This document shows, piece by piece, positions 48,415 through 62,087 of a stretch of 64,000 bases of DNA (position 1 is its first letter; every line of letters starts with the position of its first letter). This DNA comes from Panax quinquefolius. Lineage: Eukaryota; Streptophyta; Magnoliopsida; Apiales; Araliaceae. The notes below the pieces were generated by a model. That model did not search any database. It was not told where the DNA came from and was given only the letters and a program-made list of their open reading frames with translations. Where the stretch lies: the NCBI GenBank assembly GCA_020205615.1, contig CM035164.1, positions 3,623,501-3,687,500 on the forward strand, written 5' to 3'. Both the position numbers and the translations under genes were made by a program.

Positions 48415-49769
48415 TGTAAGACCCCAACTTTTATGAATAAAGATTAATTTTCTCTAAATATCATTTTGAATATTATGGTGTGAATTTGATATAATGTTAT
48501 AGTTGTGGATAATATTTACAAAATTTTTAAAGTAAGCAAGTTGTCATAAAATATTCGTTTGGTTGGGAAATATTCGTTTTATCAGGGAATATTCGTACGA
48601 CGACACAATCATCGGTGGACCCCATAACGGAATTACTATCGGAGTTAGAAAACGACAAAAATAACTTTTTATAAAAATAATGAAAGGTTTTACCGTTAAC
48701 TGTTGAAATACCCGGTGATAAAAGTACAGTAATACGCGTGGTTGCATAGTAGCACACGGTCTTATACAGTATCTTTGATTATTGATACTTAAGTGAGAAG
48801 GCACTCAGTTTTATTTAATTATTGTCATAGTAATTGCTGCATAATATCTCACATTATTGATTCAATTACTATCACAATATCATTTGCACAATATTTTATA
48901 TTATTAAATCAATAATTGAGACGACAAAGTTATTCATATTATTATTTTTATTATTGACAATGTCTAGAAAGTTCTGTCGAGGAAAGTGGTTTGGTCACCT
49001 AATTGCGCGCCAATAAGGAGAAGTCCTTATCGGAAAGCCCCCTCTTTCCTGGAAATGATCTGGTTGTTAATATTGTGAGTTATAATATTAATGATGAATA
49101 AGTTCGTGTTGATTAAAGATAAGAATAATAATTGATGAGTGGAAGATGTTTGTTCAATTATCCTTGTAAATTGGTGTTTGGTCATTTAGTTTTTTTAGGG
49201 TACAAAATTCTTTCGTATGTTATGATAATTGGCTAACTTTTCAAATAATGCAGCTATTGTTCACTGTCTTATGAATGAGGGTGCTCCCTCATTGGTCCAT
49301 ATCTCCCCATTTGCTAGTTATCTTCAAAAGAGGGCGCTCCCTCATTGGTCCTTATCTCCCACTTTGTTAGTTACCTCCTCAGGAGGGCACTCCCTTATTG
49401 GTGGTCTCAAATATATGCTGATGAAATTGCGTCAGAATATTTTTACTGTGCGTCCATGATTATTTTCCTAAATAGTATCCTATCATTCTCCTATAAATAG
49501 GATGCTTAGTTTAGAAATGAAAATCATACCAGAATTAGAGAATTCTTCTTCTATAATATTGAGCATATTTCTTTTGAGTTTAAGGAAGTTTTGAGCGTAG
49601 AAAATAGTACAAATTTTCTTCAAGAATATCCCCGTCATACCAGTCAGAAGTACTCTCCTTTTAAGGTAAGAGATATTATTTTTTTCAATACTCGTAAGAA
49701 ATAATATTTTCTTTCTTACTCTGTAGTATGTAAGTACTATTATTTTTTTTCATATTCCTAATTCTACAC
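48415..49769 (+). mobile_element. LTR G, left part (interrupted by H)
   Basis: It starts TGTAAGACCCCAACTTTTAT and follows LTR Z and LTR B closely through the TATA box (49492-49499). It stops matching at 49769, where H begins. TTACT precedes it. The remaining roughly 1.2 kb of the LTR is not in the window, so it is presumably right of position 64000. Confidence 0.75.
49276..49402. repeat. Tandem repeat in LTR G
   Basis: Three diverged units of about 51-55 bp, each containing GGG.GCTCCCTCATTGGTCC then TATCTCCC...TTTG.TAGTTA. The block is absent from the corresponding part of LTR Z. Confidence 0.65.
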
Positions 49770-51777
49770 TGACAGTCCAATAATAATCTAAAGGGGGGGG
49801 GGGGTTGAATAGATTATTACAGGTTAAAAAAAATTATATTAGGCCTTTTTGAATTTTTAATAATCAATTTGCAGTTTTAGATATTAATATGCAAGATAGT
49901 AAAAATTCAATCACACAATGCACAAAGATTTATCTAGTTCACAACATACACCCCTTGGTATGTTGCTACGTCTAGTCTCAAGTCTCTACTTGGAACTTGA
50001 GATCCTATTACTATCAGTAATAAACACTTCTTCAACAGGCGGAGAAGCCTTAACAAAGTTGTATAGACAAACTTTCAACTATTCCCAACTAATCTATCTT
50101 GGACGGCAAGCTCCCCGCTCCCTCCTCAAGTCTAGTTGTACCACCTTTTGAGTTCAGTATTATTCTATGATCTGGTCTTGAAACAACAGTCTCTTCCTTA
50201 CCTCACAAGTACATTAGAGACCCAACTTCCTACCGACCTCTCTAAGACTCTGGTCTTGGTCGAAGAATTGCTCGACTTTCTCACAGGTACATAAAACAAA
50301 CTAATTATAACCTTTTCTCTTTTTACAGATAAATTTACAACAATGTGCTTCTCAAATAAGCATAGAAGAATTTAGTAAAGATGAAGGCTTCTTAAATAAG
50401 CAGATATTAATTATAGAATAAATAAAAATTCAGAGACTCTTATATTTAAAAATATGTTTCTTTGAAAGCAGATAGAGAGGTTATGTTTAGATCAAATTAT
50501 GCTTCTGTTTAAGCAAATATATAAAATATGCACAGTTATAAAAGTTCAAGTAACTTTTATGTTTTTGATGGAAGCTTCTTAAATAAGCAGATAAGTTAAT
50601 TTTAGCTTTAGTTCAATAATGCTTCGGTTTAAGCAGTTTCAAAAGTTTAACGCACTTGATAAAGAATTATAAACTCTTGAAAATAAATAGTTTTTTTCTA
50701 TGGATTATATAAAATTGTTTCTCAGATAATCTTTAACAAGTATTATATGAAAGATGTTTATAGATCAATACTTGTATAAAAAGAATAAATTAATTCAAAC
50801 AATATTTATCAAGTATAATATTTAAATCAGTTAGGCATAAACTGATATAACAAATATTATTGTTTAACTCAAATAATATATAAGAATATATATTTCATCT
50901 ATTATGTGAACTTTAAGGAATCGTACGGTTCGAATTTCTCTTGGTAGATGTGTATCTCCGTAGCCTTGCGGCGTCTAAGTAAGACAAAATTTATAATTTT
51001 CACAATTGATATTTATATAAATATTTTCAATAGATCACTACGATTCTCAAGTCCAGTTCAGATGAATACTCTTTTTGGAGTAATATCTCAGTGTCGTCTT
51101 GAGCTATCAAATGTCGTATCTATTTTACGATATTTATATAAATAATGTCGATAAAAGGTTACTGAAGACTATAAGGAATCGTACGGTTCGAACTCTTCTC
51201 CGTAGAGGTGTATCTCCGTAGCCTTGCGGCGCCCAAGTATAATTTTATTTGACAAATAGATGAAATATAGATATATAGAATTGTGTAGAACAATGTAAAT
51301 TCGTATATCTATAGATATAATACAAGTAAGAAATAATTCAACAAAAATTAAACGTATCTCAATACTTGGATCAATTTCCCTTCTAAAATAATCAGAACTT
51401 TTGTAAGAAGAGATATAAAGCTTTTAGAGAGGATGTAGGTAAGAAGAGTATACTTTGCTTTTCACTGAATTAGTAAAAACCAAATGAATAACATACTCCC
51501 TATTTATAGAATTTTCGAAGTTGGGGAAAAAATGTAATTATAAATATTGATTTTTGAATGCACGGTTTGGATGAAGAATTTTTGAATTGATCGGTTCAGA
51601 TTGGAATAGATATTATGCGCAGGTTCTTAAAAAATCGCCCGGGCAGTTTGTCATCAACCTAGGATTTAATACTCTCATTTTACCACATGTTTACAGTTGA
51701 CATTAATGCCACCATACACGGTTTTCTTTAGTCCCGAAAAGAATGTCACACACACACTCGATTTTTGAAACCATTGC
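49770..51777. mobile_element. Unclassified insert H (LTR-like)
   Basis: It begins TGACAGTCCAATAATAATCT followed by a run of 12 G (49793-49804) and GAATAG, and interrupts LTR G. Inside are repeated GCTTCTTAAATAAGC-type words (five sites, 50345-50630) and a 75-bp direct repeat. It has no recognisable protein and is itself cut by LTR E. The TG start suggests an LTR or short non-autonomous retroelement. The family is not known to me. Confidence 0.4.
50915..51250. repeat. 75-bp direct repeat, 258 bp apart, in insert H
   Basis: AAGGAATCGTACGGTTCGAA, then GTGTATCTCCGTAGCCTTGC and GGCG, occurs at 50915 and again at 51173. The spacing is 258 bp and similarity fades after about 75 bp. Confidence 0.75.
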
Positions 51778-53527
51778 TGTAAGACCCCAAATTATTAATA
51801 AATAAAATTTATTTTCCTATATTTATTATTTTGAAATAATAAGGGTTGATTTGATTAATGTGGTTAGTTATGGTTAAATGCGCAAATATTTTAAATAAGC
51901 AGGTGGTTATAAAATATTCATTATTGTCGGGGAATATTCGTTTGGTCGTGGAATATTCTTGCTGTCGGGGAATATTCGTACGAAGGCGCATTCTTTTGTG
52001 GGCCCCATAACGAAAATCGATCGGATGAAGAAAACGATAAGTATATGTTGTTTATAAATAACTTGGTATAGATTATTACCAAGTATCTTTGTTGGAATAC
52101 CCGATGGTTAAAACACGATGTACTGCCGTTGTTGCACAAGAAGACATTGTATTGCACCAATTATTGATTCTTACGTAAGAAGGCACTACTCAATAATTAT
52201 TACGATGAGTTCTTGCTCAAGATTTTTTTATTTTATTGATTCAATAATTGCTTGCGTTGATATTTTATATTACTTTGTTGTTTCAATAATTGTCACTACA
52301 CAAGATTTTCCATTATCGAAGCAATAATTCATATTATCTGAATAATATTATTAGAAAACATTATTGGCAATGTCTAGAAAGTTCATCTAAGGAGAGGTTT
52401 GGTCACCTAATCATGCGCCAAGAAGAGAGAAATTCTTATTGAAAGCCCTCTTTCTCGGAACTATCTCGTTGTCGATGATTGTGATTCTGTAATATTATTT
52501 GTGAATAATTAATTATTAATTAATTATATTATGAGAAAAATATTCATTTTATGTGGATATAGATGGAGAAAATTTTTAAAGTGACAATTGTTGAAAATCG
52601 ATATTTTATCTTTTCTGATAAAATAATATTTTATTATATTATTATAATATAATAATGATGATATTTTTACAATGAATGTGGGATATATGAGTATATGAGG
52701 AGGAAGAGTATTTTTGTTATAAAAGTTGTTTAAAACATGTTAAACATGTCCGTGGGCCCATTTCTTGACTGAAATTTGATTATAGCCTGTAAAATCGCCC
52801 GTTTATGGATTTCGGTCAATTTCTGTTTGGAATTTGGAAAAACTTTCTTCTGCAAAGTTGTAGAGAATTGAATTTCCTATAGAGAGACACAAGATTTGAA
52901 TTTTTTTGATAAAAGGGATATTTATTATGAATTATTGAAGTTCTGGAATATTGGGTCTGAATTTATTTTGTTACAAAAATTATTTAAAACATGTTTTTTG
53001 TGGTTGGTGGGACCCACTTGTTGTTAAGCATGGCTGAATTCAGATCCTTGAATGTGTGCGTAGGAATTTATATATAATATATTAATATTTTATTAAATTT
53101 TCTGCTTTGGTGTTCTAAGCATTTTCCTATAAATAGGGTGCTTAGGTTAGAATTGAAAATCACACCAGAAACTGAAATCTTCTCTCTATAATATCGAGCG
53201 TATTTTGTGAGTATTTTAATACTTTTAGTATTGCTATACGGTGCAAGTTCTTTCAGCACTATATCTAGTATTCCAATTAGAAGTACTATCCTTTTGAGGT
53301 AAGGGATGTTATTTTATTTGAAAATGATATTATTTCTTCAATATCATTATGCCGAAATATTGGTTGGAAATTTTTATCAAATTTGGAACTTTTTCATGTA
53401 GGGGTTACTATTCATGAGTTACTATTTACGAGTTACTATTCACGAGTACTATTCACGAAGCATGATGATTTTTTTTGTGAAATTTCTATCTTTTAGTGTC
53501 GGAGTTACTATTCACGTATACGACACT
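51778..53527 (+). mobile_element. LTR E, left part (D-type subfamily)
   Basis: It starts TGTAAGACCCCAAATTATTA and shares long blocks with LTR D in the opposite orientation. It has a TATAAATA near 53130 and ACTATTCACGAGTT repeats near 53405-53460. It is cut at 53527 by element F. The 5 bp before it, ATTGC, would be its target duplication. The right part is outside the window. Confidence 0.72.
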
Positions 53528-55942
53528 TGTGACGCCCCCAAAATTAGGTATACGTCACCCATCTTGGGTCGCCACTTACATGGTACATAAATTCAAATAC
53601 AACTTACTAACCTAACTGTCAGGTATGCAATACGACATAAACTGTGAGTTTGAATACAAATATTGTCTACTAGATATTATACAAACTCAAAAGGAGTCCT
53701 CATTACAACTATTATCACACTATTTCACGTAATAGTGAGGACTACTAATGCTATCCTTCGGACCATTACTTCGTTCTCTCGATCTGTCCCAAATATGTTC
53801 TCATTTCACGAAGAGAACAATGAAAGAAAGGGTGAGCTCAACTAGCCCAAGAAGAAATATTATGACTAAGATAATGCGAGAATAAATTATCATTAGCCTT
53901 CAACAATGTTAAAACCGATAAAATACAATAGACAACCGGTTTTAATCTGCAGTGAATTAGCAATCCATTAAAAGAGTCAAGTAGAGAATAAAGTCAACTA
54001 TCTTTTAGGTTTTAAAGGTTTTCATCAATTTTTATCACCGAGACTCGACAATAAATAAACCACCACATCTAATCATCCTGTACCCACTACCAAGGATTTT
54101 CATCAAATTATCAATGGTCATGACTATACCGAATCACCCCGGTCATAATCATACCAAAACTATCCATCATCGCATTACATGTGCCACGAGAACTTTTGTC
54201 ACATCATTTATATCAAGTCATGATTATACTTAATGATCCTCGGTCATAATCATACTAAGTTCATCTATGCACGTAAGCCAAAGATAACATAATATAACAT
54301 GAGGATGATGACAATGACATAATAATTCAATAAAACAAGTTCAAGAATTATTTAATCCATGAATTATTAACGCCCAAATTGTCAACATGATCTTTGCTTA
54401 GTAGAGTAAAATTCAAGAATGATCGTAAGAATATTTTTATGAAAGATATCTTTGGATGAAACGCAAATATCAAGGATATTCTACTAATTTCATGGAGTAT
54501 AGAAGTCAAAGTTTTAACCACCGGGTATAATAAAGAATGGAATAACAAAAGAAATCACCATGCATGCGGTATTTAGATGTACGTGTTATTCCAACGTAAT
54601 AATAATAATCGGAACCAGGTCGTGTGAAATTCACACCAACAGGATGTTCCAATGTAATATTAAAGATGGAACCAGGTCCTGTAAAACACACGATATAGGA
54701 TATTCCAATGTAATGATAAAGATTTTAAACCGGTCCTGTAAAACACACGCATGTGATGTTCCAATGAATAATAAAATCTAACCAGTCCTGTAAAAAACAC
54801 ACGCATGTGATGTTCCAAATGTAATAATAGAAGAATGTCACCAAGTATAGGGTAAATCCAGATATATACAAAGTTATTCCAATGTAATAATAAGCAATGG
54901 AATAACATAAGGATTTCACCAAGTATAGGGTATCTGCGTATCAAAGTTATGTATAGGGTATGCCACTTTTACGGAGTTATTCCAATGTAATAATAATGAA
55001 TGGAATAACGAAGTTCTCTTCAAGAAGAAAGAATAACACCCCTTATCGTAAAAAGAACCTAATATAGAAATAGTGAAGTAGCGAGAATACTCTTCATCTT
55101 TCTATAATTTTCTCTCTATAGCTTCTCTCTATAATTTCTCTCTCTGAAGTTTCAATGAATTAAAAGAAAATAATGAAGGAATGAGCTTCTATTTATAGGA
55201 AAATGGAATGCATAAGTAACTAATCCATGAACGGTCCAGATTGATTTACTTTAATCGACGGTCCATATTTAAAGAAAAATCTTTTAAATAAAATATCATA
55301 TATTCTATTTATATAAAAATATTTTACTATGCAAACACTATGCAATACTATGCAAAACACTATGCAAAACACTATGCAACACTATGCATAATAAAATATA
55401 ATATATTCTATTTATAGAATAACTTTAATAAAGTATTCTATTTTATATAAAAGATGTTTCGCTTTTATTACGTTAATAATACGAATAAAACAAAACGTCA
55501 TTATCGCTATAATAATTCATATTATTAATCGGCAATAATGGAATCAAACCGAATGACTTCTCACATAAGCATCGATAATCAATACCGTAATGCTACTTAT
55601 GCAACCACACGTATTCTTGACATCGCATTTTACTACTTGAGTAGTTCAACAAGAACCACGGTAAAACTTCCGCCAGTTATTTTAATAAAATATTTTTGTC
55701 GTTTTCTCAATCCGACAATAATTCTTACATTATTGGGTCCACCAATGATTGAGTATTGTACGAATATTCCCTGCTAAACCGAATATTCCCCGACCAATCG
55801 AATATAATATAACCACTTGCATACTTTGCAAAATTTATAAATACTACCCACAACTATAATATTATCTTAAATTCACACCATAATATTAAAAAATTATTTC
55901 AACAAAATTTAAATCTTTATTGATAAAATCTGGGGTCTCACA
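53528..55942 (-). repeat. Element F 3' LTR
   Basis: On the plus strand it runs from TGTGACGCCCCC to GGGTCTCACA. It holds a short ACTATGCAAAAC minisatellite at about 55328-55390. Confidence 0.82.
55328..55390. repeat. ACTATGCAAAAC minisatellite in element F 3' LTR
   Basis: Five to six units of 10-13 bp around CACTATGCAA. The same array is in the other LTR at about 61478-61540. Confidence 0.78.
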
Positions 55943-55958
55943 ATCTCCCCTCCTTATG
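55943..55958 (-). other. Polypurine tract of element F
   Basis: On the minus strand ATAAGGAGGGGAGAT lies directly before the 3' LTR. It is preceded by the conserved gag-pol end TTCGAGGGCGAAATTCC. Confidence 0.65.
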
Positions 55959-56394
55959 GAATTTCGCCCTCGAAATTAGGGTACGTACCTGATATGATAA
56001 AGAGGTGAGGATACCTTGAATACCTTTATCGTTGAAAATATTAAGTTCATCTTTGCAATCCGGCCAAAGATATTCATTAACAATTCATCTTTGCACTACA
56101 AGCCAAAGATATATAACTGTAAAACCAATAATCTTTGAGACTCAGCTTAATAGTATCACGACCACGAATTATCCATGCACTATCTGGCCAAGGATATTCG
56201 TGTTTTCAATTACGGTCATGATTATACCGAATAATCCGTGGTCATAATCATACCAAGTCTATCAATGCACTACGACCAAAGATGACTTTTACCACATCCA
56301 TGAATTAATATTTCATTCACGAGACTCACCAAATAATTAATCCATATCATCGAATCATCCCTCGCACTACGTGCCAAGGATATTCATTAAGTAT

Positions 56395-56955
56395 CACGAC
56401 CACGAATTATCCATGCACTACTACCAAAAGATAATTGTGTATTCATTAGTATCACGACCACAAATTATCCATGCACTACTACGAAAGATAATTGTGTATT
56501 CATTAAGATCACGACCACAAATTATCCATGCACTACTACCAAAAGATAATTGTGTATTCATTAAGATCACGACCATAAATTATCCATGCACTACGGCCAA
56601 AGATAATTGTGTATTCATTAGTATCACGACCACAAATTATCCATGGTACTACTACTACCAAAGATAATTGTGTATTCATTAAGATCACGACCACAAATTA
56701 TCCATGCACTACTACCAAAGATAATTGTGTATTCATTAGTATCACGACCACAAATTATCCATGCACTACTACCAAAGATAATTGTGTATTCATTAAGATC
56801 ACGACCACAAATTATCCATGCACTACTACCAAAGATAATTGTGTATTCATTAAGTATCACGACCACAAATTATCCATGCACTACTACCAAAGATAATTGT
56901 GTATTCATTAGTATCACGACCACAAATTATCCATGCACTTAACACGGCCAAAGAT
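56395..56955. repeat. 57-bp tandem repeat array in element F
   Basis: About ten units of 57 bp. Each contains CCATGCACTACTACCAAAG, then ATAATTGTGTATTCATTA, then GTATCACGACCACAAATTAT. The unit is 19 codons, so long ORFs appear in two plus frames and one minus frame. These are by-products of the repeat, not genes. Unit differences sit mostly at CTACGGCC/CTACTACC and at TTAGTATC/TTAAGATC. Confidence 0.9.
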
Positions 56956-56999
56956 AATTGTGTTTTCAATTACTGGTTATGATTCTACCGAATAATCCG

Positions 57000-58240
57000 T
57001 GGTCATAATCATACCAAGTCCATCTATGCACTACAGCCACAGATGACTTTCAACATAATATAAACATGAGGATAATGATATAAAGAATCAATCAAATGAG
57101 ATAAAGGATAAATATTAAACATTTATAATATAATTTATCCAGATTCAAGAATATCCCCATGTTTTCAATCACTTAATAATCTCATAATCTAATATCATTA
57201 ATATTATAACAATATTTTAATCACTTCTTAAATTTATAAACAATTTATCTTAATTGTTTACGCTTTTACCATATAATGCATTTAATCATTCAAAAATGCC
57301 ATACTCATAAAATATCATCACCAATTATCAAATTCCTCATCAAAAATATGCATATACTCTATATATAGATTTCTAGCCATAAAATCATATTTTCAACTTT
57401 GTTACTTCACATAACATATTTAACTCATATGTTCAGAATTAAACTATTTTCATGAAAAATACCAAATCAGTCCCAAAAATATTTCTTTTCTGGGATTTAG
57501 CATAATATAGTCTCATAATGAAAATATATTTTTCTCGGAATTTTTAAAATTCATTTACTATTTTTCAAAAAACAATTTCTAATTAATTCCTTAAGAAATT
57601 AGCTACCTCAAGTTTAACTCCAAAAATTCCCAAATCTTGGCAGGACCTTACACATGTTAACGTGTGCCTCCAGTTTAAATTTCATGGTCATCGGAGTTAT
57701 AGAACTTGGTTATAGCGTTTTTAAATCGGAAAAACCTAAATATTGAAATAGTCATAACTTGCTCATTTTAAGTCAGAATGAGCTCATTTTTGGACAGGAG
57801 GTACTTTATACCATATACCTTCATGTCCTAAAAGGCCAGAATTTTTCTCATAATTTAAGTGGCCGAAACAGCCTCTCTAAAATCATGGCAGAAGCTTTTT
57901 CGGTTTTTGCAGCTTTGCACTCCTTTGCTAAAATCAGTCCACACAAAAATCTACAACACGTTTTTCAGTAATTGCACTTGGATTAGTTAGGTAACTCATA
58001 GATCTAACTCTAGGACTTGACCACATTCAAAAATTCAAAATATAATAGGAGATATGGTCAATTGAATTTCATGTTACGTTTTTCACCAAAATCTGATTTT
58101 CAACTCTTTGTGATTTCTAAGAAACTTTCATGTTTTCACATACTAACCAACATAACTCATTATAACACTTACTAATACCACGTATACCCATGATTTTCAT
58201 TAGTCCAATGCTTTTATTATGACTTTCATCATAATCCACG
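57000..58240. other. D-type LTR-like segment inside element F
   Basis: The 57170-57620 block matches LTR D around 36230-36600 (CTCATAATCTAATAT and following). The rest, to 58240, is non-coding. It sits between pol remnants and shows no clean boundary or target duplication. Confidence 0.5.
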
Positions 58241-58249
58241 TAAATAGAT

Positions 58250-58990
58250 CCTTTTAGTTGAAGAAATATTTGAGGGTTTAAGAAATGGGTTTTTGTACTG
58301 GGGTCAATACAAAATTCGATTTCACGCTCTAAGTAGGCTAAGAAGTCTTCAAGAATACGCCAGGAAATTTATTAATAATAGAAATATCATTCAAAACTGT
58401 GACTCTCATCCAAGACTTGGATAAGACGTCACATTGATACCAACTGTGACTTCTATCCTTAACCTAGATAAGCACCTCACAATGATACCTATAAACTTGC
58501 CATCTTCATTCACGATGTTGCCTCTGAGAAAAGTCCGGCTTCGGTGCATTCCACACAAGGAAGTCAACAACGAAAGGTTCGGGGCTCTTTACTTATGGCT
58601 TGATATGACAATGATTAATTTTAGGGTTTGGTTACTTTGAATTCGTGTAACAGGGTTGTTATAAATATAAAAGCTAACAACCTTACGAAAAGCATGATGA
58701 GTAGTTAACCAATTGATTCCTAAAATCAAAGGCAAGTATTTTCAAAGAGATAAGATTGACAGGTAACGTGAAAGTTTCGATTTGAATCAACAAGATTTAT
58801 AAACAATGGGAGGTAACGAAGGTTTCTCCCAACTAAGTTTAAACAGATAAATCAAAGTCCAATTTCTCTAGGAGTCAAATTTAAACGTTGAATCAAGCAA
58901 GAGAGATAAAATAATAGGTAGAACCGGTGATCGAATACGATATAGACTTCGCAAGAGCTTATGATTAACTTACCCGTGATAATTTTATTC
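58250..58990 (-). pseudogene. Element F protease and RT remnants
   Basis: Between 58990 and 58640 the minus strand retains the track of the A/C protease (the GSTHSFIS-type region near 58930 and the LVQIGTL-type region near 58780), with many frameshifts. A piece of RT start (58280-58390) then joins directly to an RNase H word (KKYFFT-type, near 58255), marking a large internal deletion. Confidence 0.6.
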
Positions 58991-58999
58991 GTTTCCTCG

Positions 59000-59490
59000 T
59001 CACGAGAAAAAAACGCTCTCTTAAACTACCGGCTTTTGCTTGTCAGGGACATCCTTTGGCATCACTATCTCAACTGGACTTGACTTCACCATACGACAAA
59101 ATCGAGCTAAGTGACCTTCTCTTCCGCAATTAAAACACGCTTTGGATTGTCACGTACGGTTTGACGGATGTGTCCTCCCCCGCATTTTGAAACATCTGAC
59201 CGGGTGGTCGTTCTTCTTCCTTTGAAACGGGTCTTTGATGCCGACGTCTTCACGTCATTGTTGAACCCTCTCTTCTTGAAATGTCCATTCTTATTATCTT
59301 GCCCATGATTACCAATTCAAATGGTTACCATTCTTGACATGATAATTTCCCCACGATGGTTATCATTGTTCAATGACCGCTTGCCACCGTAGATGATTAT
59401 TATCGTGTTGTTGCTCATTACCTTTTTGGTTGAAATGACTCAACTGGCCTCATGTGCTTCATTGCTCACTCAATATTTTCAGATGTCATT
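59000..59490 (-). pseudogene. Element F gag 3' end with intact zinc knuckle
   Basis: The minus strand encodes CFNCGREGHLARFC at 59137-59096, a complete CX2CX4HX4C knuckle. The first knuckle just upstream is frameshifted. The ATG that matches the other gag starts lies near 59490 (ATGACATCTGAAAATATTGA). The capsid domain is missing. Confidence 0.65.
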
Positions 59491-59660
59491 TTCAAATACT
59501 GCCACCAAACATGGGTTAAATAACATATCACATATTATCCCTATACTCTGACCGACCAAATAAATAACACATAAACTTAGGTAGGTCATACTAGCGAAGG
59601 AATTCCCCGTCTCTCCCCTCCTAGTTCTTGTCTCACATCTTAGCCAGGGATCATATCCCT

Positions 59661-59676
59661 AAGCTTTGATACCAAC
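59661..59676 (-). other. Primer binding site of element F
   Basis: On the minus strand GTTGGTATCAAAGCTT lies directly after the 5' LTR, the same tRNA-Met type site as in element A. Confidence 0.75.
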
Positions 59677-62087
59677 TGTGACGCCCCCAAAATTAGGTAT
59701 ACGTCACCCATCTTGGGTCGCCACTTACATGGTACATAAATTCAAATACAACTTACTAACCTAACTGTCGTGTACAATACGACATAAACTGTGAGTTTGA
59801 ATACAAATATTGTCTACTAGATATTATACAAACTCAAAAGGAGTCCTCATTACAACTATTATCACACTATTTCACGTAATAGTGAGGACTACTAATGCTA
59901 TCCTCTCGACCATTACTTACGTTCCCAGACTCGTCCCAAATATGTTCTCATTTCACAAGAGAACAATGAAAGAAAGGGTGAGCTCAACTAGCCCAAGAAG
60001 AAATATTATGACTAAGATAATGCGAATAAATTATCATTAGCCTTCAACGATGTTAAACCGATAAAATACAATAGACAACCGGTTTAATCTGCAGTGAATT
60101 AGCAATCCATTAAAAGAGTCAAGTAGAGAATAAAGTCAACTATCTTTTAGGTTTTAAAAGGTTTTCATCAATTTTATCATTGAGACTCGACTTAATAAAT
60201 AAACCACCACATCTAATCATCCCCTCGTACCACACGGTCAAGGATTTTCATCAAATTATCAATGGTCATGACTATACCGAATCACCCCTCGGTCATAATC
60301 ATACCAAAACTATCCATCAACGCATTACGTGCCAATCGAGAACTTTTGTCACATCATTTATATCAAGTCATGATTATACCGAATGATCCTCGGTCATAAT
60401 CATACTAAGTTCATCTATGCACGTAAGCCAAAGATAACATAATATAACATGAGGATGATGACAATGACATAATAATTCAATAAAACAAGTTCAAGAATTA
60501 TTTAATCCATGAATTATTAACGTCCAAATTGTCAACACGATAATTATTTAGTAGAGTAAAATTCAAGAATGATCGAAGAATATTTTTATGAAAAGATATC
60601 TTTGGATGAAACGCAAATATCAAGGATATTCTACTAATTTCATGGAGTATAGAAGTCAAAGTTTTAACCACCGGGTATAATAAAGAATGGAATAACAAAA
60701 GAAATCACCATGCATGCGGTACTTGCATGACGAGTTATTCCAACAGAATAATAATAACGGAACCGTGTCGTGAAATTCACACCAACAGGATGTTCCAATG
60801 AGAATATTAAAGATGGAACCGTGATCCGTGTAAAACACACGAGATAGGATATTCCAACAGAATGATAAAGATTTTAACCAGTCCTGTGGTGTAAAACACA
60901 CAGCATGGATGTTCCAATGTAATAATAAAAATCGGAACCGTGTCCTGTAAAAACACATGCATGTGGATGTTCCAAATGTAATAATAAGAATGTCAACAAG
61001 TATAGGGGAACTCATGATATCTGAGTTATTCCAATGAATAATAAGCAATGGAATAACATAAGGATTTCACCAAGTATAAGGTATGCCATGTATACGGAGT
61101 TATGTATAGGGTATGCCACTTTTACAAAGTTATTCCAATGTAATAATAATGAATGGAATAACGTAAGTTCTCTTCAAGAAGAAAGAATAACACCCCTTAC
61201 CGTAAAAGAACCTAATATAGAAATAGTGAAGTAGCAGAATACTCTTCATCTTTCTATAATTTTCTCTCTATAACTTCTCTCTCTAATTTCTCTCTCTGTA
61301 GTTTCAATGAATTAAATGAGAAAATAATGAAGGAATGAGCTTCATTTATAGGAAAATGGAATGCATAGTAATTAATCCATGAACGGTCCAGTTTGATTTA
61401 CTTTAATCGACGGTCCATATTTAAAGAAAAATCTTTTAAATAAAATATAATATATTCTATTTATATAAAAATATTTTACTATGCAAACACTATGCAATAC
61501 TATGCAAAACACTTTGCAAAACACTATGCAACACTATGCATAATAAAATATAATATATTCTATTTATAGAATAACTTTAATAAAGTATTCTATTTTATAT
61601 AAAAGATGTTTCTATTTTATTACGTTAATAATAATGAATAAAACAAAACGTCATTATCGCTATAATAATTCATATTATTAATCGACATAATGGAATCAAA
61701 CCGAATGACTTCTCACATAAGCATCAATAATCAATACCGTGTGCTACTTATGCAACCACACGTATTCTTCGTTTCTTTTACTACCGAAAGTAGTTCAACA
61801 AGAACCACTTAAAACTTCCGCCGTTATTTCAATAAAATATTTTTGTCGCTTTCTCAATCCGACAATAATTACATTAATGGGGTCCACCAATGATTGAGTC
61901 GTTGTACGAATATTCCCTCGCTAAACCTAATATTCCCCACCAATCGAATATAATATAACCACTTGCATACTTTGCAAAATTTATAAATACTACCCACAAC
62001 TATAATATTATCTTAAATTCACACCATAATATTAAAAAATTATTTCAACAAAATTTAAATCTTTATTGATAAAATCCGGGTCTCACA
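59677..62087 (-). repeat. Element F 5' LTR, shared with F'
   Basis: It is nearly collinear with 53528-55942. A PBS and gag lie on its left, and a second PPT and pol end lie on its right. It therefore serves as the 5' LTR of F and the 3' LTR of the next element, F'. Confidence 0.82.

Larger units (their letters stand above)
53528..62087 (-). mobile_element. Chromovirus-type element F (minus strand, internally deleted)
   Basis: Two LTRs of 2415 and 2411 bp enclose only 3.7 kb. Reading the minus strand from 59676 down, it has a PBS, broken gag with a zinc knuckle, a protease remnant, a short RT remnant, then a jump to D-type LTR-like DNA and a 57-bp repeat array, then the last codons of pol and a PPT. 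Most of RT, RNase H and integrase is gone, so it is non-autonomous. Confidence 0.75.

Noticed and set aside
49229..49459. 76-residue ORF in LTR G
   Set aside because: It sits upstream of the LTR TATA box over a three-unit tandem repeat, with no domain.
56371..56942. Long ORFs across the repeat array, on both strands
   Set aside because: They exist only because the 57-bp unit is a multiple of three and lacks stops. There is no start context, domain or conservation apart from the repeat.
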